The notes: generated by a model from the letters alone, not told the origin. DNA of 64,000 bases from Alphaproteobacteria bacterium (GCA_030426685.1 JAUHYC010000003.1:62001-126000); one strand, 5' to 3'; shown: positions 52,183-62,925, counted from the stretch's first letter. Numbers and translations are program-made.

Positions 52183-52426
52183 GTGATTGGTCCTCATGTC
52201 CTTAAGGTTTCCGGGCACCCGGATTGTTGGGTCTGGACAGACAATAGGCGATTCTGGCGTGGCGCGCAGTCCTGCTCGCGCCGCTGTGACATCGGTCGAG
52301 GATTTGTGAGGCGAACACTGCGGTTTGTTACAATGAACGTCCGAAAAAGGGGGTTGGACATTGGGTTCTGCAATATTAGCTGTGAGATCAGCGGCCCGTT
52401 GGCCGGTACTGCAGGAAAGGTACAAG

Positions 52427-53302
52427 ATGAGCGAACAATCCACCTATACCCCTCCGAAGGTCTGGACATGGGACAGTGAAAGCGGCGGGCGCTTTGCCAA
52501 TATCAACCGCCCCATCGCAGGGGCCACGCATGACAAGGACCTCCCTGTCGGACAGCATCCGATGCAGCTGTATTCGCTGGCCACGCCCAACGGCGTCAAG
52601 GTCACCGTGATGCTCGAGGAGTTGCTGGCGCTGGGTCATGCCGGTGCCGAATACAATGCCTGGCTGATCGATATCGGTGAGGGGGATCAGTTCAGTTCGG
52701 GTTTTGTTGAGGCCAACCCCAACTCGAAAATCCCCGCTTTGTGGGATCGTTCGGGCGAGTCTCCGGTGCGGGTATTCGAAAGCGGATCGATCCTGTTTCA
52801 TCTGGCTGAGAAATTTGGAGAGTTTCTACCCCAAAGCGGCCCGGAACGCACCGAGGTGATGAACTGGCTGTTCTGGCAAATGGGTAGCGCGCCGTATCTG
52901 GGCGGCGGGTTTGGTCACTTCTACGCCTATGCGCCTGAGAAATGGCAATATCCGATCGATCGTTTCGCGATGGAAGCCAAGCGCCAACTGCATGTTCTGG
53001 ATTTGGAACTCGCCGAAAAGCCCTTTATCGCCGGACAAAACTATTCCATCGCCGATATGGCCATCTGGCCTTGGTACGGGCAATTGGTTCTGGGCCGTCT
53101 ATATGATGCGGCCGAATTCCTTGATGTTGAAAGCTACAAGAACGTCATGCGCTGGGCCAAAGAGATTGATGCGCGCCCGGCAGTTCAGCGGGGCCGCATG
53201 GTCAACCGTTCTTTTGGCGAACCGCATACCCAACTGCACGAACGCCACGATGCCAGCGATTTCGAAACCCGTACGCAGGATAAGCTGGAACCGGCGGATT
53301 GA
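52427..53302 (+). CDS. yghU: Glutathione-dependent disulfide-bond oxidoreductase, YghU type
   Basis: A 291-residue GST-fold protein. Unusually for GSTs, about 45 residues precede the thioredoxin domain (YTPPKVWTWDSESGGRFANINRP), as in E. coli YghU. The thioredoxin domain runs from QLYSLATPNGVKV, with NPNSKIPAL and ESGSILFHLAEKF; the helical domain ends near 270. YghU binds two glutathiones and reduces disulfides. ATG 52427 follows AGGAAAGG. Confidence 0.92.
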   Translation: MSEQSTYTPPKVWTWDSESGGRFANINRPIAGATHDKDLPVGQHPMQLYSLATPNGVKVTVMLEELLALGHAGAEYNAWLIDIGEGDQFSSGFVEANPNSKIPALWDRSGESPVRVFESGSILFHLAEKFGEFLPQSGPERTEVMNWLFWQMGSAPYLGGGFGHFYAYAPEKWQYPIDRFAMEAKRQLHVLDLELAEKPFIAGQNYSIADMAIWPWYGQLVLGRLYDAAEFLDVESYKNVMRWAKEIDARPAVQRGRMVNRSFGEPHTQLHERHDASDFETRTQDKLEPAD

Positions 53303-53314
53303 TCCGCCTGACGT

Positions 53315-54103
53315 TTACTTAAGAATGGGGGGGCTCTCCGGATCAGAACCCGGAGCGGCCCTTTCCACACTCGGGGGCAGCGGCTGCGGCAAGTCGAACC
53401 GCAGACCGACTTTCGCCAGGGCCGACGCCGTCGGTGTGTCCGCAGCAAAGAAGCCCACGTCCAGCGCACCCGCTTCAATGCCCGAGAATGTCAACGCCTC
53501 AGACACCGCGCGGGCCAACGCTGACTGCGCATCTTCGACAGCGTCGATAAATCCCAACAAATGCCCCTGACCACCTTCATCAGTTCTTGTACCCGCCAGA
53601 AACGCCGAGGAAGCAAGACCCGCAGCTGTTGCCAGCTTGGTATCAAGCGCCGTAAGCAATACATCGGGCAAACCTGTTGGCGGTAAGAACTCCGTCACCT
53701 TCTGCTGCACTTCTTTCGGGCCATGCCGCAACGTTTCGGCTAGCCAGGCCAGTGCCTCGGCAGGGATCAGCATCGACGAGGGCGCAGTCTCAAGGTTCAG
53801 CCCCAGCCCGATCCCCTGCCCCGATAACATCGACGACAGAACCCTACCGGACAGTGCAACATAAGGAACCGGACGACCCGCAAAGCGGGCCAGACGTTCT
53901 TCCAGATCAAAGGCCAACACGAAACGCCCGTCAGCGACATCGAACAGCTCGGGCGAGATATTCTCATCACGCGCTTCCTCAGTCAGCATAAGAAACAACT
54001 CGCTATCGGCGAGACGTTCGAAAAACCGCAGACGCGTGGCGTCATCTTCCGGGGTGGCTTCCATCGCGGCGTGGGCGGCATCAAGCACCGTGGTCTCAGT
54101 CAT
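53315..54103 (-). CDS. SseB-family protein
   Basis: A 262-residue cytoplasmic protein. An SseB N-terminal domain (about 5-125) is recognisable by LRFFERLADSELFLML, GRFVLAFDLEERLARFAG and PYVALSGRVLSSML. A C-terminal region with SALARAVSEAL follows. SseB modifies serine/sulfur pathways in enterics, but the domain's mechanism is not known. It overlaps the uracil-DNA-glycosylase-like gene by eight bases, so they form one unit. Confidence 0.8.
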   Translation of the reverse strand: MTETTVLDAAHAAMEATPEDDATRLRFFERLADSELFLMLTEEARDENISPELFDVADGRFVLAFDLEERLARFAGRPVPYVALSGRVLSSMLSGQGIGLGLNLETAPSSMLIPAEALAWLAETLRHGPKEVQQKVTEFLPPTGLPDVLLTALDTKLATAAGLASSAFLAGTRTDEGGQGHLLGFIDAVEDAQSALARAVSEALTFSGIEAGALDVGFFAADTPTASALAKVGLRFDLPQPLPPSVERAAPGSDPESPPILK

Positions 54104-54683
54104 ACAGTACCTCTTGCACCCGGGCGCGCAGAACCGGCAGCAGCTCGGCCTGAAACCACAGGTTTTTCTTCAGCCAAGCCGTATTGCGCCACGAGGGATG
54201 AGGCAAGGCAAAGACCCGCGGCGCATGGTCCCGCCACCGCCGCACCGTCTCGGTCACCGGTGTGCGTGCGCCCAGATGATATTTATGCGCATGACCTCCA
54301 ACCAGAACAGTCAGCGGCACATCCCCCAGCGCAGCCATCACTTTGTCATGCCACGTCTGCCCGCAAAGCGGTGGTGGTGGCAGATCCGCCTTGCGCTCAT
54401 TATATCCGGGAAAACAAAACGCCATCGGTACGATCGACACACGATCAAGATTGTAAAACTCCTGTTCTTCCAATCCCAACCACTCGCGCAGGCGATCTCC
54501 GGATGGATCGGTAAAGGGTCGGCCCGAGTCGTGGACGCGCGCGCCGGGGGCCTGCCCGGCGATCAGAATGCGCGCACCGGGGCGAAACCAGACGACCGGC
54601 CGGGGTGTGTGTGCTGTTGCAGTGCGGGCGAACTTGTCCGCACAGAGACGGCAGGCACGGATGTCATCCATCAATGACTTCAT
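54096..54683 (-). CDS. Uracil-DNA glycosylase family protein
   Basis: A 195-residue UDG-superfamily protein. The N-terminal motif ILIAGQAPGARVHDSGRPFTD corresponds to motif I, and HPSWRNTAWLKKNLWF near residue 165 to the DNA-binding motif. CRLC near the N-terminus recalls the Fe-S cysteines of family 4/5, but I see no full set of four. It probably removes damaged bases or is a non-canonical relative. ATG 54683 follows GAGGAAG; a TTG at 54704 gives seven extra residues. Confidence 0.8.
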   Translation of the reverse strand: MKSLMDDIRACRLCADKFARTATAHTPRPVVWFRPGARILIAGQAPGARVHDSGRPFTDPSGDRLREWLGLEEQEFYNLDRVSIVPMAFCFPGYNERKADLPPPPLCGQTWHDKVMAALGDVPLTVLVGGHAHKYHLGARTPVTETVRRWRDHAPRVFALPHPSWRNTAWLKKNLWFQAELLPVLRARVQEVLYD

Positions 54684-54791
54684 CGGATCGCAAGGCTTCC
54701 TCAATCGTTTCGCGACAAGATAGATATTGTCCGGGTCTGATCCAATGAATTCCGCCTCTGCAACACTTCTGCGTCATGCTCCGGATGTGCA

Positions 54792-54821
54792 TTGATCATT
54801 TGTTTCATATTTCGACATAAT
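54792..54821 (+). promoter_or_regulatory. Candidate sigma-70 promoter of the polysaccharide operon
   Basis: TTGATC, an 18-bp spacer and CATAAT, 71 bases before the ABC ATPase start, in an AT-rich patch. Confidence 0.4.
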
Positions 54822-54892
54822 GTGGCCAACATGGATCGGTAGCACTCACGCCCTAAAAGCCGACAAGAAACCGAGCGATCTGCAGGCTGCAC

Positions 54893-55552
54893 ATGCTGGA
54901 ATTCGACAATGTTAGCAAATCCTTCTGGACCGGAACCCGCCGAAAGGTGATTCTGGATCAGGTGTCGTTTCGGGTCGAACTGGGCACGTCTCTGGGTGTG
55001 CTCGCGCCAAATGGAACTGGCAAAACCACATTGATCAACATGATGGCGGGGCTGGAAAAACCCGACGAAGGCGTGATCCGGCGTGATTGCCGCGTCTCGT
55101 TCCCCATGGGGTTCACCGGGGGTGTAGCCAAGCGCCTGTCTGCGCTTGAGAACGCGCGTTATATTGCCAAGATTTATGGCATGGACCCCGACTATGTCGA
55201 AGCCTATTGTAGCTGGCTGTGCAATCTGGGTGAATATTTCAACCAGCCTCTGGGCACCTATTCGGCGGGTATGCGCGCGCGGTTCACGTTTGCGCTGATG
55301 CTGGCGCTGGATTTCGATATGTATCTGATCGACGAGGGTATGCCCTCGACAACGGATGTGGAATTCAACAAGAAGGCAGGTGCAATCCTGCAGGAAAGAC
55401 TGCGCACCACAACGTTGGTGATTGTCTCGCATAACCCAGACGTGCTTGAGAAGTTCGCGCGACAGGCCGCGGTTCTGCTGGATGGTCAGCTTTATATATT
55501 TGAAACCTTGGAAGAGGCGAAGCAGCTTTATGACTACCAAACCCAAGGCTAG
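54893..55552 (+). CDS. Polysaccharide-export ABC ATPase, KpsT type
   Basis: A 219-residue ATPase of the ABC-2 capsule/O-antigen export class. Walker A is APNGTGKTT (38-46), the divergent signature TYSAGMRARF is typical of KpsT, and Walker B is MYLIDEGMPS. It powers export of a lipid-linked polysaccharide across the inner membrane with a KpsM permease, which is not found in this window. The next gene starts inside its last 23 bases. Confidence 0.88.
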   Translation: MLEFDNVSKSFWTGTRRKVILDQVSFRVELGTSLGVLAPNGTGKTTLINMMAGLEKPDEGVIRRDCRVSFPMGFTGGVAKRLSALENARYIAKIYGMDPDYVEAYCSWLCNLGEYFNQPLGTYSAGMRARFTFALMLALDFDMYLIDEGMPSTTDVEFNKKAGAILQERLRTTTLVIVSHNPDVLEKFARQAAVLLDGQLYIFETLEEAKQLYDYQTQG

Positions 55553-57113
55553 AAAATACAACCCCGACCGCGCGCCGAGCGGTGAAGGCACGGCCGAGGC
55601 ACGCGCGGATGCGATGGCGCGCATCCGTCAGGCGACGCAACCGCGTGATGCCGCAAATGATGCCCAACCGGGAACCGAGCTGGACGAGATCAAGCGCGAA
55701 GGTCTGACAGGCCGCCAGCTTCGCATGGCGCGACGGCTGGCGCAAAAAAATGGTCTGGCTGCAACCTCTGACTATGATGCGGTACGCCTGCTGCGGCTCA
55801 AGGGGATTGATCCGTTTCAGCGCGCAAACCTGCTTGATCTGGCGGTCACCAATCCGGACGCGTCCGACAGCAGCGATGTCGCTCAGGACAACATCAAGAT
55901 TCACCTGCCACAGACTGCAAAAGAGTCGCAGAAAAACCTCCCCGGCCCGGAACTCAGTCCAACCCAGCGGCGAGAATATGAGATCGGGCAGATCCAGAAA
56001 GACATCGCACGCCGCCGCCGCCGCAAGCTCTTGGCATTGTTCGCACGTCTCGCGGCCTTCGTGATGCTGCCGACGCTGATCGTAGGCTATTACTTCTACC
56101 GTGTAGCGACCCCGATGTATGCCAGCGATTCCGAGTTTCTGATCCTGCAAGCCGATGGCGGGCCGGGTAGCATCGGTGGTCTGTTGGCAGGCACTCAATT
56201 CGCCACGACGCAGGATTCGATCTCGGTTCAGTCCTTTCTGGAATCGAAGGAGGCCCTGATCCTGCTGGATCGCGACGCAGGATTCACCGATGTCTTCAAA
56301 CAGGACTGGATCGACCCGATCCAGCGGCTGGCACCGGACGCAACGCTGGAAGATGCTTACAAAACCTACAAGCGCATGATCACGATCGGCTACGACCCGA
56401 CAGAAGGCGTGATCCGCATGGAGGTGGCAGCGCCTGATTCGTCAACCGCGACCCAGTTTTCCGAGAAACTGATCTCATATGCCGAGGACAGGGTGAACGC
56501 CCTGTCCGAAAAGAAGCGCGAAGATCAGATGCGTGACGCGCTCGATAGTTTTGAGGCCGCACAAGCCGCGCGCAGGCAGGCACAGGAAGACCTGATCGAG
56601 CTTCAGCTGCAGGGTGCCATTCTGGACCCACAAAGCGTGATCGCAAGCCTGCGTGGACGCATCGATCAGTTTGAGGTTGAATTGCAGGACAAGGAATTGC
56701 AACTGGCTGCTCTGCTTGACAATTTACGCCCCAATCAGGCCAAGGTCGACGGCACCCGTGCCGATATCGCCAGGCTCCAAGCCGTGCTAGAGGAATTAAA
56801 TTCCGAGATGCTGGACGTCTCGGCAGGCGAAAATTCGCTGGCACGGTTGAGTGTACGCATTCAGATGGCACAGGCAGATCTGGTAGCCCGCGACATGATG
56901 CTGCAAACAGCCATGCAGCAAATGGAATCCACACGGACCGAAGCCAATCGCAAGGTGCGGTATCTGACCGTATCCGTGAACCCTGTTCCCAGCCAGGAAC
57001 CCAGCTATCCGCGCAAGTTCGAAAATACGATTTTGGCTTTCCTGTTATTTGCTGGTATCTACCTGATGATCTCGCTTACCGCGTCGGTCCTTCGTGAACA
57101 GGTATCCTCGTAA
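55530..57113 (+). CDS. Capsule-export inner-membrane protein, KpsE/Wzz type
   Basis: A 527-residue polysaccharide co-polymerase. The N-terminal 165 residues are charged and cytoplasmic, longer than in E. coli KpsE. A first membrane helix lies at about 168-192, a long periplasmic coiled-coil at about 290-480 and a second helix at 503-522. It bridges the inner-membrane exporter to the outer-membrane channel. ATG 55530 lies in the end of the ATPase gene, so both are coupled. Confidence 0.87.
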   Translation: MTTKPKARKYNPDRAPSGEGTAEARADAMARIRQATQPRDAANDAQPGTELDEIKREGLTGRQLRMARRLAQKNGLAATSDYDAVRLLRLKGIDPFQRANLLDLAVTNPDASDSSDVAQDNIKIHLPQTAKESQKNLPGPELSPTQRREYEIGQIQKDIARRRRRKLLALFARLAAFVMLPTLIVGYYFYRVATPMYASDSEFLILQADGGPGSIGGLLAGTQFATTQDSISVQSFLESKEALILLDRDAGFTDVFKQDWIDPIQRLAPDATLEDAYKTYKRMITIGYDPTEGVIRMEVAAPDSSTATQFSEKLISYAEDRVNALSEKKREDQMRDALDSFEAAQAARRQAQEDLIELQLQGAILDPQSVIASLRGRIDQFEVELQDKELQLAALLDNLRPNQAKVDGTRADIARLQAVLEELNSEMLDVSAGENSLARLSVRIQMAQADLVARDMMLQTAMQQMESTRTEANRKVRYLTVSVNPVPSQEPSYPRKFENTILAFLLFAGIYLMISLTASVLREQVSS

Positions 57114-57119
57114 AGACCC

Positions 57120-57953
57120 ATGAAACATGTAAAAATCGCCGACCTGACGGTTGGCAACGATCTCCCTCTTACTCTCATCGCGGGCCCCTGCCAGCTTGAA
57201 AGCGCAGATCATGCGCAAATGATCGCCGGGGTGCTAAAGGAAGCCTGCGACAAGGCAGGTGCGCAGTATGTGTTCAAGGGCTCTTTCGACAAGGCCAACA
57301 GAACCTCGCTGAATGCTAAACCAGCCTTGGGGCTGGAAAAAGGGCTGCAGGTGCTGCAGTCGGTCAAAGACACCATTGGCGTCCCGGTGCTGACCGACAT
57401 TCACGAACCGGAACAATGCGCATCCGTGGCTGAGGTTTGCGACATTATGCAGATCCCTGCCTTCCTGTGCCGTCAAACCGCCTTGCTGTTGGCCGCTGGC
57501 CGAACCGGGGCCGCAATCAATGTCAAAAAAGGGCAGTTTCTCGCTCCGTGGGACATGCCCAACGTAGTCGCAAAGATCGAAAGCACTGGAAACGAGCGTA
57601 TCCTGCTGACTGAACGCGGTGCTTCTTTTGGGTACAATCGGCTTGTGGTCGACATGCAGTCGCTACCAGAGATGGCCCGCACCGGCTATCCTGTGGTGAT
57701 GGACGCAACCCATGCGGTGGCTCAACCCGGTGGCCTGGGTGGATCCTCTGGCGGTCAGCGTGAGTTTGCACCGGTTCTGGCCCGGGCCGCCGTTGCCACC
57801 GGTATTGGCGCAGTCTTCACCGAAACCCACCAGGACCCGGACAACGCGCCCTGTGATGGTCCGAACATGATCTATCTCGACCAGATGGACCGCCTGATCG
57901 ACACATTGATGCGCTTTGATGCACTCGCCAAAGAAAACCCGATCCAGATTTAA
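57120..57953 (+). CDS. kdsA: 3-deoxy-8-phosphooctulonate synthase
   Basis: A 277-residue enzyme joining phosphoenolpyruvate and arabinose 5-phosphate into KDO-8-phosphate, the precursor of KDO. Signatures are IAGPCQLES, FKGSFDKANRTSLNAK, LTDIHEP, DIMQIPAFLCRQTALL and TGIGAVFTETH. It lies six bases after the KpsE-like gene; KDO is needed for lipid A inner core and, in kps-type systems, for the capsule linker. kdsA inside a capsule operon suggests dedicated KDO supply. Confidence 0.95.
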   Translation: MKHVKIADLTVGNDLPLTLIAGPCQLESADHAQMIAGVLKEACDKAGAQYVFKGSFDKANRTSLNAKPALGLEKGLQVLQSVKDTIGVPVLTDIHEPEQCASVAEVCDIMQIPAFLCRQTALLLAAGRTGAAINVKKGQFLAPWDMPNVVAKIESTGNERILLTERGASFGYNRLVVDMQSLPEMARTGYPVVMDATHAVAQPGGLGGSSGGQREFAPVLARAAVATGIGAVFTETHQDPDNAPCDGPNMIYLDQMDRLIDTLMRFDALAKENPIQI

Positions 57954-57968
57954 CGATTGAGATTTGTA

Positions 57969-59465
57969 ATGACCAAACCCCTCGCCGAGGTGACCCCGAA
58001 CACCTGGAGTTTTCTGCGCGATCCGATGATCAAGCCCACCGGCTTTCGCGAATATGACGCGCGCTGGAAATACCCGGATGAGATCAACCTGCCGGGCATG
58101 ACAGCCCTGGGCCTGGGTCTGGGCACTCAGATGCACAAACGCGGGATTGAACCCGTGATTGCGGTCGGAAATGACTATCGCGACTATTCGCTATCGATCA
58201 AGAACGCACTGATTGTCGGCCTGATGCAGGCCGGTATTCAGGTCAAGGATATCGGCCCGGCGCTCAGCCCCATGGCCTATTTCGCGCAATTCCATCTGGA
58301 TGTGCCTGCGGTGGCGATGGTGACAGCCAGCCACAACCCGAACGGCTGGACCGGTGTCAAGATGGGTTTCGAACGCCCGCTGACCCACGGCCCCGACGAG
58401 ATGTCAGAATTGCGCGACATTGTCCTGAAGGGCGAAGGTATTGCACGACCGGGTGGGTCATATGAATTCGTCGATGGCGTGAAAGAGGCCTATATCGACG
58501 ATCTGGTCGGTGACTTCAAAATGTCCCGCCCTCTGAAAGTCGTATGCGCCGCTGGCAACGGCACAGCCGCCGCCTTTGCGCCCGAGATTTTCGAGCGGAT
58601 TGGCGTCGAGGTCGTGCCCAGCCACACGCGGCTGGACTACACATTTCCCAACTACAACCCAAACCCCGAAGCCATGGAGATGCTGCACGACATGGCCGAC
58701 ACGGTCAAAGCCAGCGGCGCTGATCTGGCGCTGGGGTTTGATGGCGATGGTGATCGCTGCGGCGTTGTGGATGATGAAGGTGAAGAGATTTTTGCAGACA
58801 AGGTCGGCGTTATCATGGCGCGTGATCTGGCCAAGCTGTATCCGGGCTCGACTTTCGTGGCCGACGTGAAATCAACCGGGCTGTTCGCCAGCGATCCTGA
58901 ATTGCAGGCACATGGTGTCAGAGCAGACTATTGGAAAACCGGCCACAGCCACATGAAACGCCGGGTCAAGGAAATCGGAGCACTGGCCGGATTTGAGAAA
59001 TCGGGCCATTACTTCCTCGCTGAGCCGGTCGGGCGCGGATATGACTGCGGGATGCGTGTGGCGGTTGAAATCTGCAAGTTGATGGACCGCAACCCGGATC
59101 AGAGCATGTCGGACCTGCGCAAGGCACTGCCAAAGTCATGGTCGACGCCCACCATGTCCCCCTATGCCGCTGATACCGAGAAATACGATATTCTGCAGCG
59201 CTTGGTCGACAAGCTGGTCGCCAAATCAGAAGCCGGTGAACGCTTTGCCGGTCGTGCGATCAAAGAGGTTGTGACCGTCAACGGTGCCCGGGTCATTCTG
59301 GACAACGGGAGTTGGGGTCTGGTCCGCGCCTCTTCCAATACGCCGAACCTCGTGGTGGTGTGCGAAAGCAGTGAAAGCGAAGAAGAAATGCGCGCGATCT
59401 TTGCCGATATCGACGCCGTCATACGCACCGAACCCGGCGTTGGCGACTACGACCAGACGATCTGA
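57969..59465 (+). CDS. Phosphomannomutase/phosphoglucomutase
   Basis: A 498-residue alpha-D-phosphohexomutase that moves phosphate between C6 and C1 of mannose or glucose. Motifs: phosphoserine loop VTASHNPNGWTG, metal loop GFDGDGDRCG, sugar loop FEKSGHYFLAEP and C-terminal phosphate loop VRASSNTPN. The acidic residue of the usual GEMSGH is replaced by EKSGH. It starts 16 bases after kdsA and supplies sugar-1-phosphates for the surface polymer. ATG 57969 was chosen over a TTG at 57957. Confidence 0.93.
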   Translation: MTKPLAEVTPNTWSFLRDPMIKPTGFREYDARWKYPDEINLPGMTALGLGLGTQMHKRGIEPVIAVGNDYRDYSLSIKNALIVGLMQAGIQVKDIGPALSPMAYFAQFHLDVPAVAMVTASHNPNGWTGVKMGFERPLTHGPDEMSELRDIVLKGEGIARPGGSYEFVDGVKEAYIDDLVGDFKMSRPLKVVCAAGNGTAAAFAPEIFERIGVEVVPSHTRLDYTFPNYNPNPEAMEMLHDMADTVKASGADLALGFDGDGDRCGVVDDEGEEIFADKVGVIMARDLAKLYPGSTFVADVKSTGLFASDPELQAHGVRADYWKTGHSHMKRRVKEIGALAGFEKSGHYFLAEPVGRGYDCGMRVAVEICKLMDRNPDQSMSDLRKALPKSWSTPTMSPYAADTEKYDILQRLVDKLVAKSEAGERFAGRAIKEVVTVNGARVILDNGSWGLVRASSNTPNLVVVCESSESEEEMRAIFADIDAVIRTEPGVGDYDQTI

Positions 59466-59471
59466 CCTTTT

Positions 59472-59495
59472 AGGGGCGCCCGTATGGACGCCCCT
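59472..59495. terminator. Stem-loop between convergent genes
   Basis: AGGGGCG and CGCCCCT pair round a ten-base loop in the 33-bp gap. T residues lie before it on the plus strand, giving A after it on the minus strand, so its terminator activity is uncertain. Confidence 0.4.
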
Positions 59496-59498
59496 CGT

Positions 59499-61427
59499 TC
59501 AGTCCCCACCAAGCAGCTTCAAAAGCCCTTTCTTGGCCTCATCCTCCAGCTTCTTCTTCAAGGCATCCTCGATCTGATTGCTATCTGTGATCGTAGTGTC
59601 CAACTCGTCGCCGACTTTTTTCAGCACTTTGTTCTTGGCGTCATCTTCCAGCTCCTTGACCTTACCCTCGGCCGCCGCCTCAATCACTTTGGTAAGGTCT
59701 GGCTTGATCGAGGGGTTGCTCCACGGTCCCTTGATACGCACCGGCACCGAGATACCCTGACCGGAATTGGCCCGTAACGCCACGGGCGTGAACAGATAGT
59801 CTATGTCACGCGCGCCCAGACCTACGCGACCCTTCCCGTCTGCTCGGAAATTATCTAGCTTCATTAACAGGTCATCATTGCTGAGATCGCCATTATTCAT
59901 CGTAAAGCTGGCCGTCAGACTGTTAAATACGGTCGTACCTCTTGATCCCTCACCCCGACCCATCAACCGATCCAGATCAATTCCCGCGATCACACCTTTG
60001 CCGACATCAATATTTCCTTTCCCACTCAGAGATCGCATGATCTGGTCCTCGGTCTGGCCGACGCCCAGAAATTCAAGCGATCCGGATCCGATGCCTGACA
60101 AGCGTTTGATATCCCCCAACGTGGTCAGAGCCTCTTTGACATCGATATTGTCTGCCTTCAGGTTGCCGCCGACCGACAGGCCGTTGCGGTTGTTTGCAAC
60201 AACCTGACCGTTCAGTTGTCCGGAAAACAACGTCGCCGGATGCATGTTCAGAACCGCGCGCGAGCGGTCGAGGCTGAGCGTCAGGTCACTTTTGCCAAAT
60301 CGCATGCCCGGAACCTCGATCGAATTGGCCTGCAGGCGTATTGTCCCATTGGCAAGCGCCAGAAACGAGACATCAATCGGCTGTTTCGACCACCCCTCGG
60401 TGGCAGAACTTTCGCTGGCGGCATCCCCGCCCCCGGCCTTCGACAGATCAAGGTCCCCCGCATTCAGGCGTGCGGTGATCTGTGGCGGGTCCGAGATTTG
60501 GATATCCGCCTCGCCCTTAATCTGATTGTGGTCCAGAACCGCCGTCATATCGCGCAGCGAGACCCGGCCATCACTGGTATAGGTCATCTGCCCGGATACC
60601 GAGGCCACCTGCCCCAGACCCTTTGGCACTGCGATGCCGCCCTGCCCAAACGCAGCCAGCATCTTTTGCGTATCCTGCGCTGTAACCCTGGTTTTACCAT
60701 CCATTTCACCGGCCAGATTCACCCGGCCATCGAACTGAATGTTACCGCCGGGTGCGGAAAGGCTGAGGTTCAGTGGGGTCACCGCACCGCTGGAAAAGGC
60801 AGGCAGATCCGGGATCGTCAGATCGACCTCAACGGCGCCCCCAGGCACAGGCATCTTCGCCTGCATCTCCATCGGGGCGGTGATATCTGGCCAGCGCGCG
60901 GAAAGATCGACGCTGGCGAAATCCATGCTGACCGCGCCGTTCTCAAGATAAATCAGACGAGCATTGGTCAGTTCCAACCATTCCAACGTGATCGGTCGGC
61001 TTTCAGCCGCTTGCGCCGAGGGATTGTTATCCGAGGAGATGTCGGGTTGGTGCAACTCCCAGTTCCCGCGCCCCTCTGACCGTTGCAGACGCAAAACCGG
61101 ACTGTCGGCCAGCACTTTCTTGATCCTGATATCCCCTGCCAGCAATGCCGATGCATCGACACCCACGGCAAGGCTTTGCGCGCTGAGCATCGGCTCGGGC
61201 CCGGCCCAGGGCGCATTGCCAAATGTTACCGGCCCTGTCTCCATGCCCAGTACCGGCCAGAACGAAAGGTGGACATCGCCTGACAGCTTCAGCTCTCGAC
61301 CCGTCTGCGCCTTGACCTGTTCGGCCAATATCGTCGCCAGCTTGTCACCCGGCATCAACAGCAATGCGCCAATGACCAGACCGAACGCCACCACAAGGGC
61401 GAAAACAATACGAATGAACCACTTCAT
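59499..61427 (-). CDS. AsmA family protein
   Basis: A 642-residue protein. An N-terminal membrane helix (about 5-27) is followed by the AsmA domain, with [16 protein letters not shown] and the typical [23 protein letters not shown]. The C-terminal part has AsmA_2 repeats such as [20 protein letters not shown]. AsmA-like proteins form long beta-grooves that move phospholipids to the outer membrane. The last 60 residues are a charged helical tail. It is divergent from rimO. Confidence 0.92.
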   Translation of the reverse strand: MKWFIRIVFALVVAFGLVIGALLLMPGDKLATILAEQVKAQTGRELKLSGDVHLSFWPVLGMETGPVTFGNAPWAGPEPMLSAQSLAVGVDASALLAGDIRIKKVLADSPVLRLQRSEGRGNWELHQPDISSDNNPSAQAAESRPITLEWLELTNARLIYLENGAVSMDFASVDLSARWPDITAPMEMQAKMPVPGGAVEVDLTIPDLPAFSSGAVTPLNLSLSAPGGNIQFDGRVNLAGEMDGKTRVTAQDTQKMLAAFGQGGIAVPKGLGQVASVSGQMTYTSDGRVSLRDMTAVLDHNQIKGEADIQISDPPQITARLNAGDLDLSKAGGGDAASESSATEGWSKQPIDVSFLALANGTIRLQANSIEVPGMRFGKSDLTLSLDRSRAVLNMHPATLFSGQLNGQVVANNRNGLSVGGNLKADNIDVKEALTTLGDIKRLSGIGSGSLEFLGVGQTEDQIMRSLSGKGNIDVGKGVIAGIDLDRLMGRGEGSRGTTVFNSLTASFTMNNGDLSNDDLLMKLDNFRADGKGRVGLGARDIDYLFTPVALRANSGQGISVPVRIKGPWSNPSIKPDLTKVIEAAAEGKVKELEDDAKNKVLKKVGDELDTTITDSNQIEDALKKKLEDEAKKGLLKLLGGD

Positions 61428-61520
61428 GGGTCTGCCTTTCCGGCTTGTCTGCTCTGTTGCAAGTCAGCCCCGAGCGGGCAGCATTTGCAAGGGGAAGATT
61501 TCCCCTCTATATGCCCGGCC

Positions 61521-62918
61521 ATGAGCACGAACCCACCAAACCTCCGCCCTGATCTGGCCCCTGCGGCGCAGATCACCGACACGCCGCGTCGTGGCCAGCC
61601 GACCCTTGGAATGGTGTCTTTGGGATGTCCTAAGGCTCTGGTCGACAGTGAGCGCATTCTGACCCGCCTGCGGGCAGAAGGATACGGCATTTCGCCGGAT
61701 TATGCGGGGGCCGATGCCGTGATTGTGAACACCTGCGGGTTTCTGGACAGCGCCAAGGCTGAATCCCTGGAAGCCATCGGTGAGGCACTGGTTGAGAACG
61801 GTAAAGTCATCGTGACCGGCTGTCTGGGGGCCGAGCCCGACTATATCCGTGAACACCACCCGCGCATTCTGGCTGTTACCGGACCGCATCAATACGAGCA
61901 GGTGCTGGACGCAGTTCATGCTGCCGTACCCCCGGATCCAAACCCCTATGTCGATCTTCTGCCCGCCTCGGGCGTCAAACTGACCCCACGCCATTACAGC
62001 TATCTCAAGATTTCCGAGGGCTGTAACCACAAGTGCAAGTTTTGCATAATCCCCGATATGCGCGGCAGGCTGGCCAGCCGTCCGGCCCATGCGGTGCTAC
62101 GCGAGGCCGAGAAACTGGTCGACAACGGCGTGCGCGAATTGCTGGTGATTTCGCAGGACACTTCGGCCTACGGGCTGGATCGCAAATACGACATGAATCC
62201 GTGGAAAGACCGCGAGGTACGCAGCCACATCACCGATCTGGCGCGTGAGCTGGGTCAGTTCGATGCCTGGGTGCGGCTGCACTATGTCTACCCTTATCCG
62301 CATGTGCGTGAGTTGATCCCGCTGATGGCGGATGCGGGCTGCAACGTGCTGCCCTATCTCGATATCCCGTTCCAACACGCCCACCCGGATGTTCTGAAAC
62401 GCATGGCCCGCCCGGCTGCAGGTGCGAAAACGCTGGACGAAATCGCGGCCTGGCGTGCCACCTGCCCGGATATCACGCTGCGATCAACCTTCATCGTGGG
62501 CTATCCTGGCGAAACCGAGGCCGAATTCCAGACCTTGTTGGACTGGATGGACGAAGCGCAACTGGATCGTGTCGGCTGTTTTCAGTACGAAAACGTGGAT
62601 GGTGCGCGGTCGAACGACTTGCCTGATCATGTCCCGGCCGAGATCAAACAGGACCGCTGGGAACGGTTCATGGAAAAGGCGCAGACCATATCCGAAACCA
62701 AGCTGGCGGCGAAAGTGGGCCGGACGCTTGACGTGATCGTGGATGAGGTCGATGGCGAGGCCGCGACTTGCCGCACCAAATCCGACGCACCTGAGATCGA
62801 CGGGAACTTGTTTATTGATGAAGGCTTCGAGGCTCTGAAACCCGGAGACATCGTTTCAGTCGAGGTTGAAGAAGCTGGGGAGTATGATCTTTGGGGCCGT
62901 CTGAGCGCTCCGGCCTGA
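61521..62918 (+). CDS. rimO: Ribosomal protein S12 methylthiotransferase
   Basis: A 465-residue radical-SAM enzyme that adds a methylthio group to Asp88 of ribosomal protein S12. It has the N-terminal UPF0004 domain with three cluster-binding cysteines ([35 protein letters not shown]), radical SAM cluster [11 protein letters not shown] and a C-terminal TRAM domain. Use of SLGCPK rather than the MiaB pattern marks it as RimO. ATG 61521 is preferred; an ATG at 61485 would extend it by 12 residues. Confidence 0.95.
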   Translation: MSTNPPNLRPDLAPAAQITDTPRRGQPTLGMVSLGCPKALVDSERILTRLRAEGYGISPDYAGADAVIVNTCGFLDSAKAESLEAIGEALVENGKVIVTGCLGAEPDYIREHHPRILAVTGPHQYEQVLDAVHAAVPPDPNPYVDLLPASGVKLTPRHYSYLKISEGCNHKCKFCIIPDMRGRLASRPAHAVLREAEKLVDNGVRELLVISQDTSAYGLDRKYDMNPWKDREVRSHITDLARELGQFDAWVRLHYVYPYPHVRELIPLMADAGCNVLPYLDIPFQHAHPDVLKRMARPAAGAKTLDEIAAWRATCPDITLRSTFIVGYPGETEAEFQTLLDWMDEAQLDRVGCFQYENVDGARSNDLPDHVPAEIKQDRWERFMEKAQTISETKLAAKVGRTLDVIVDEVDGEAATCRTKSDAPEIDGNLFIDEGFEALKPGDIVSVEVEEAGEYDLWGRLSAPA

Positions 62919-62925
62919 TGTAATT

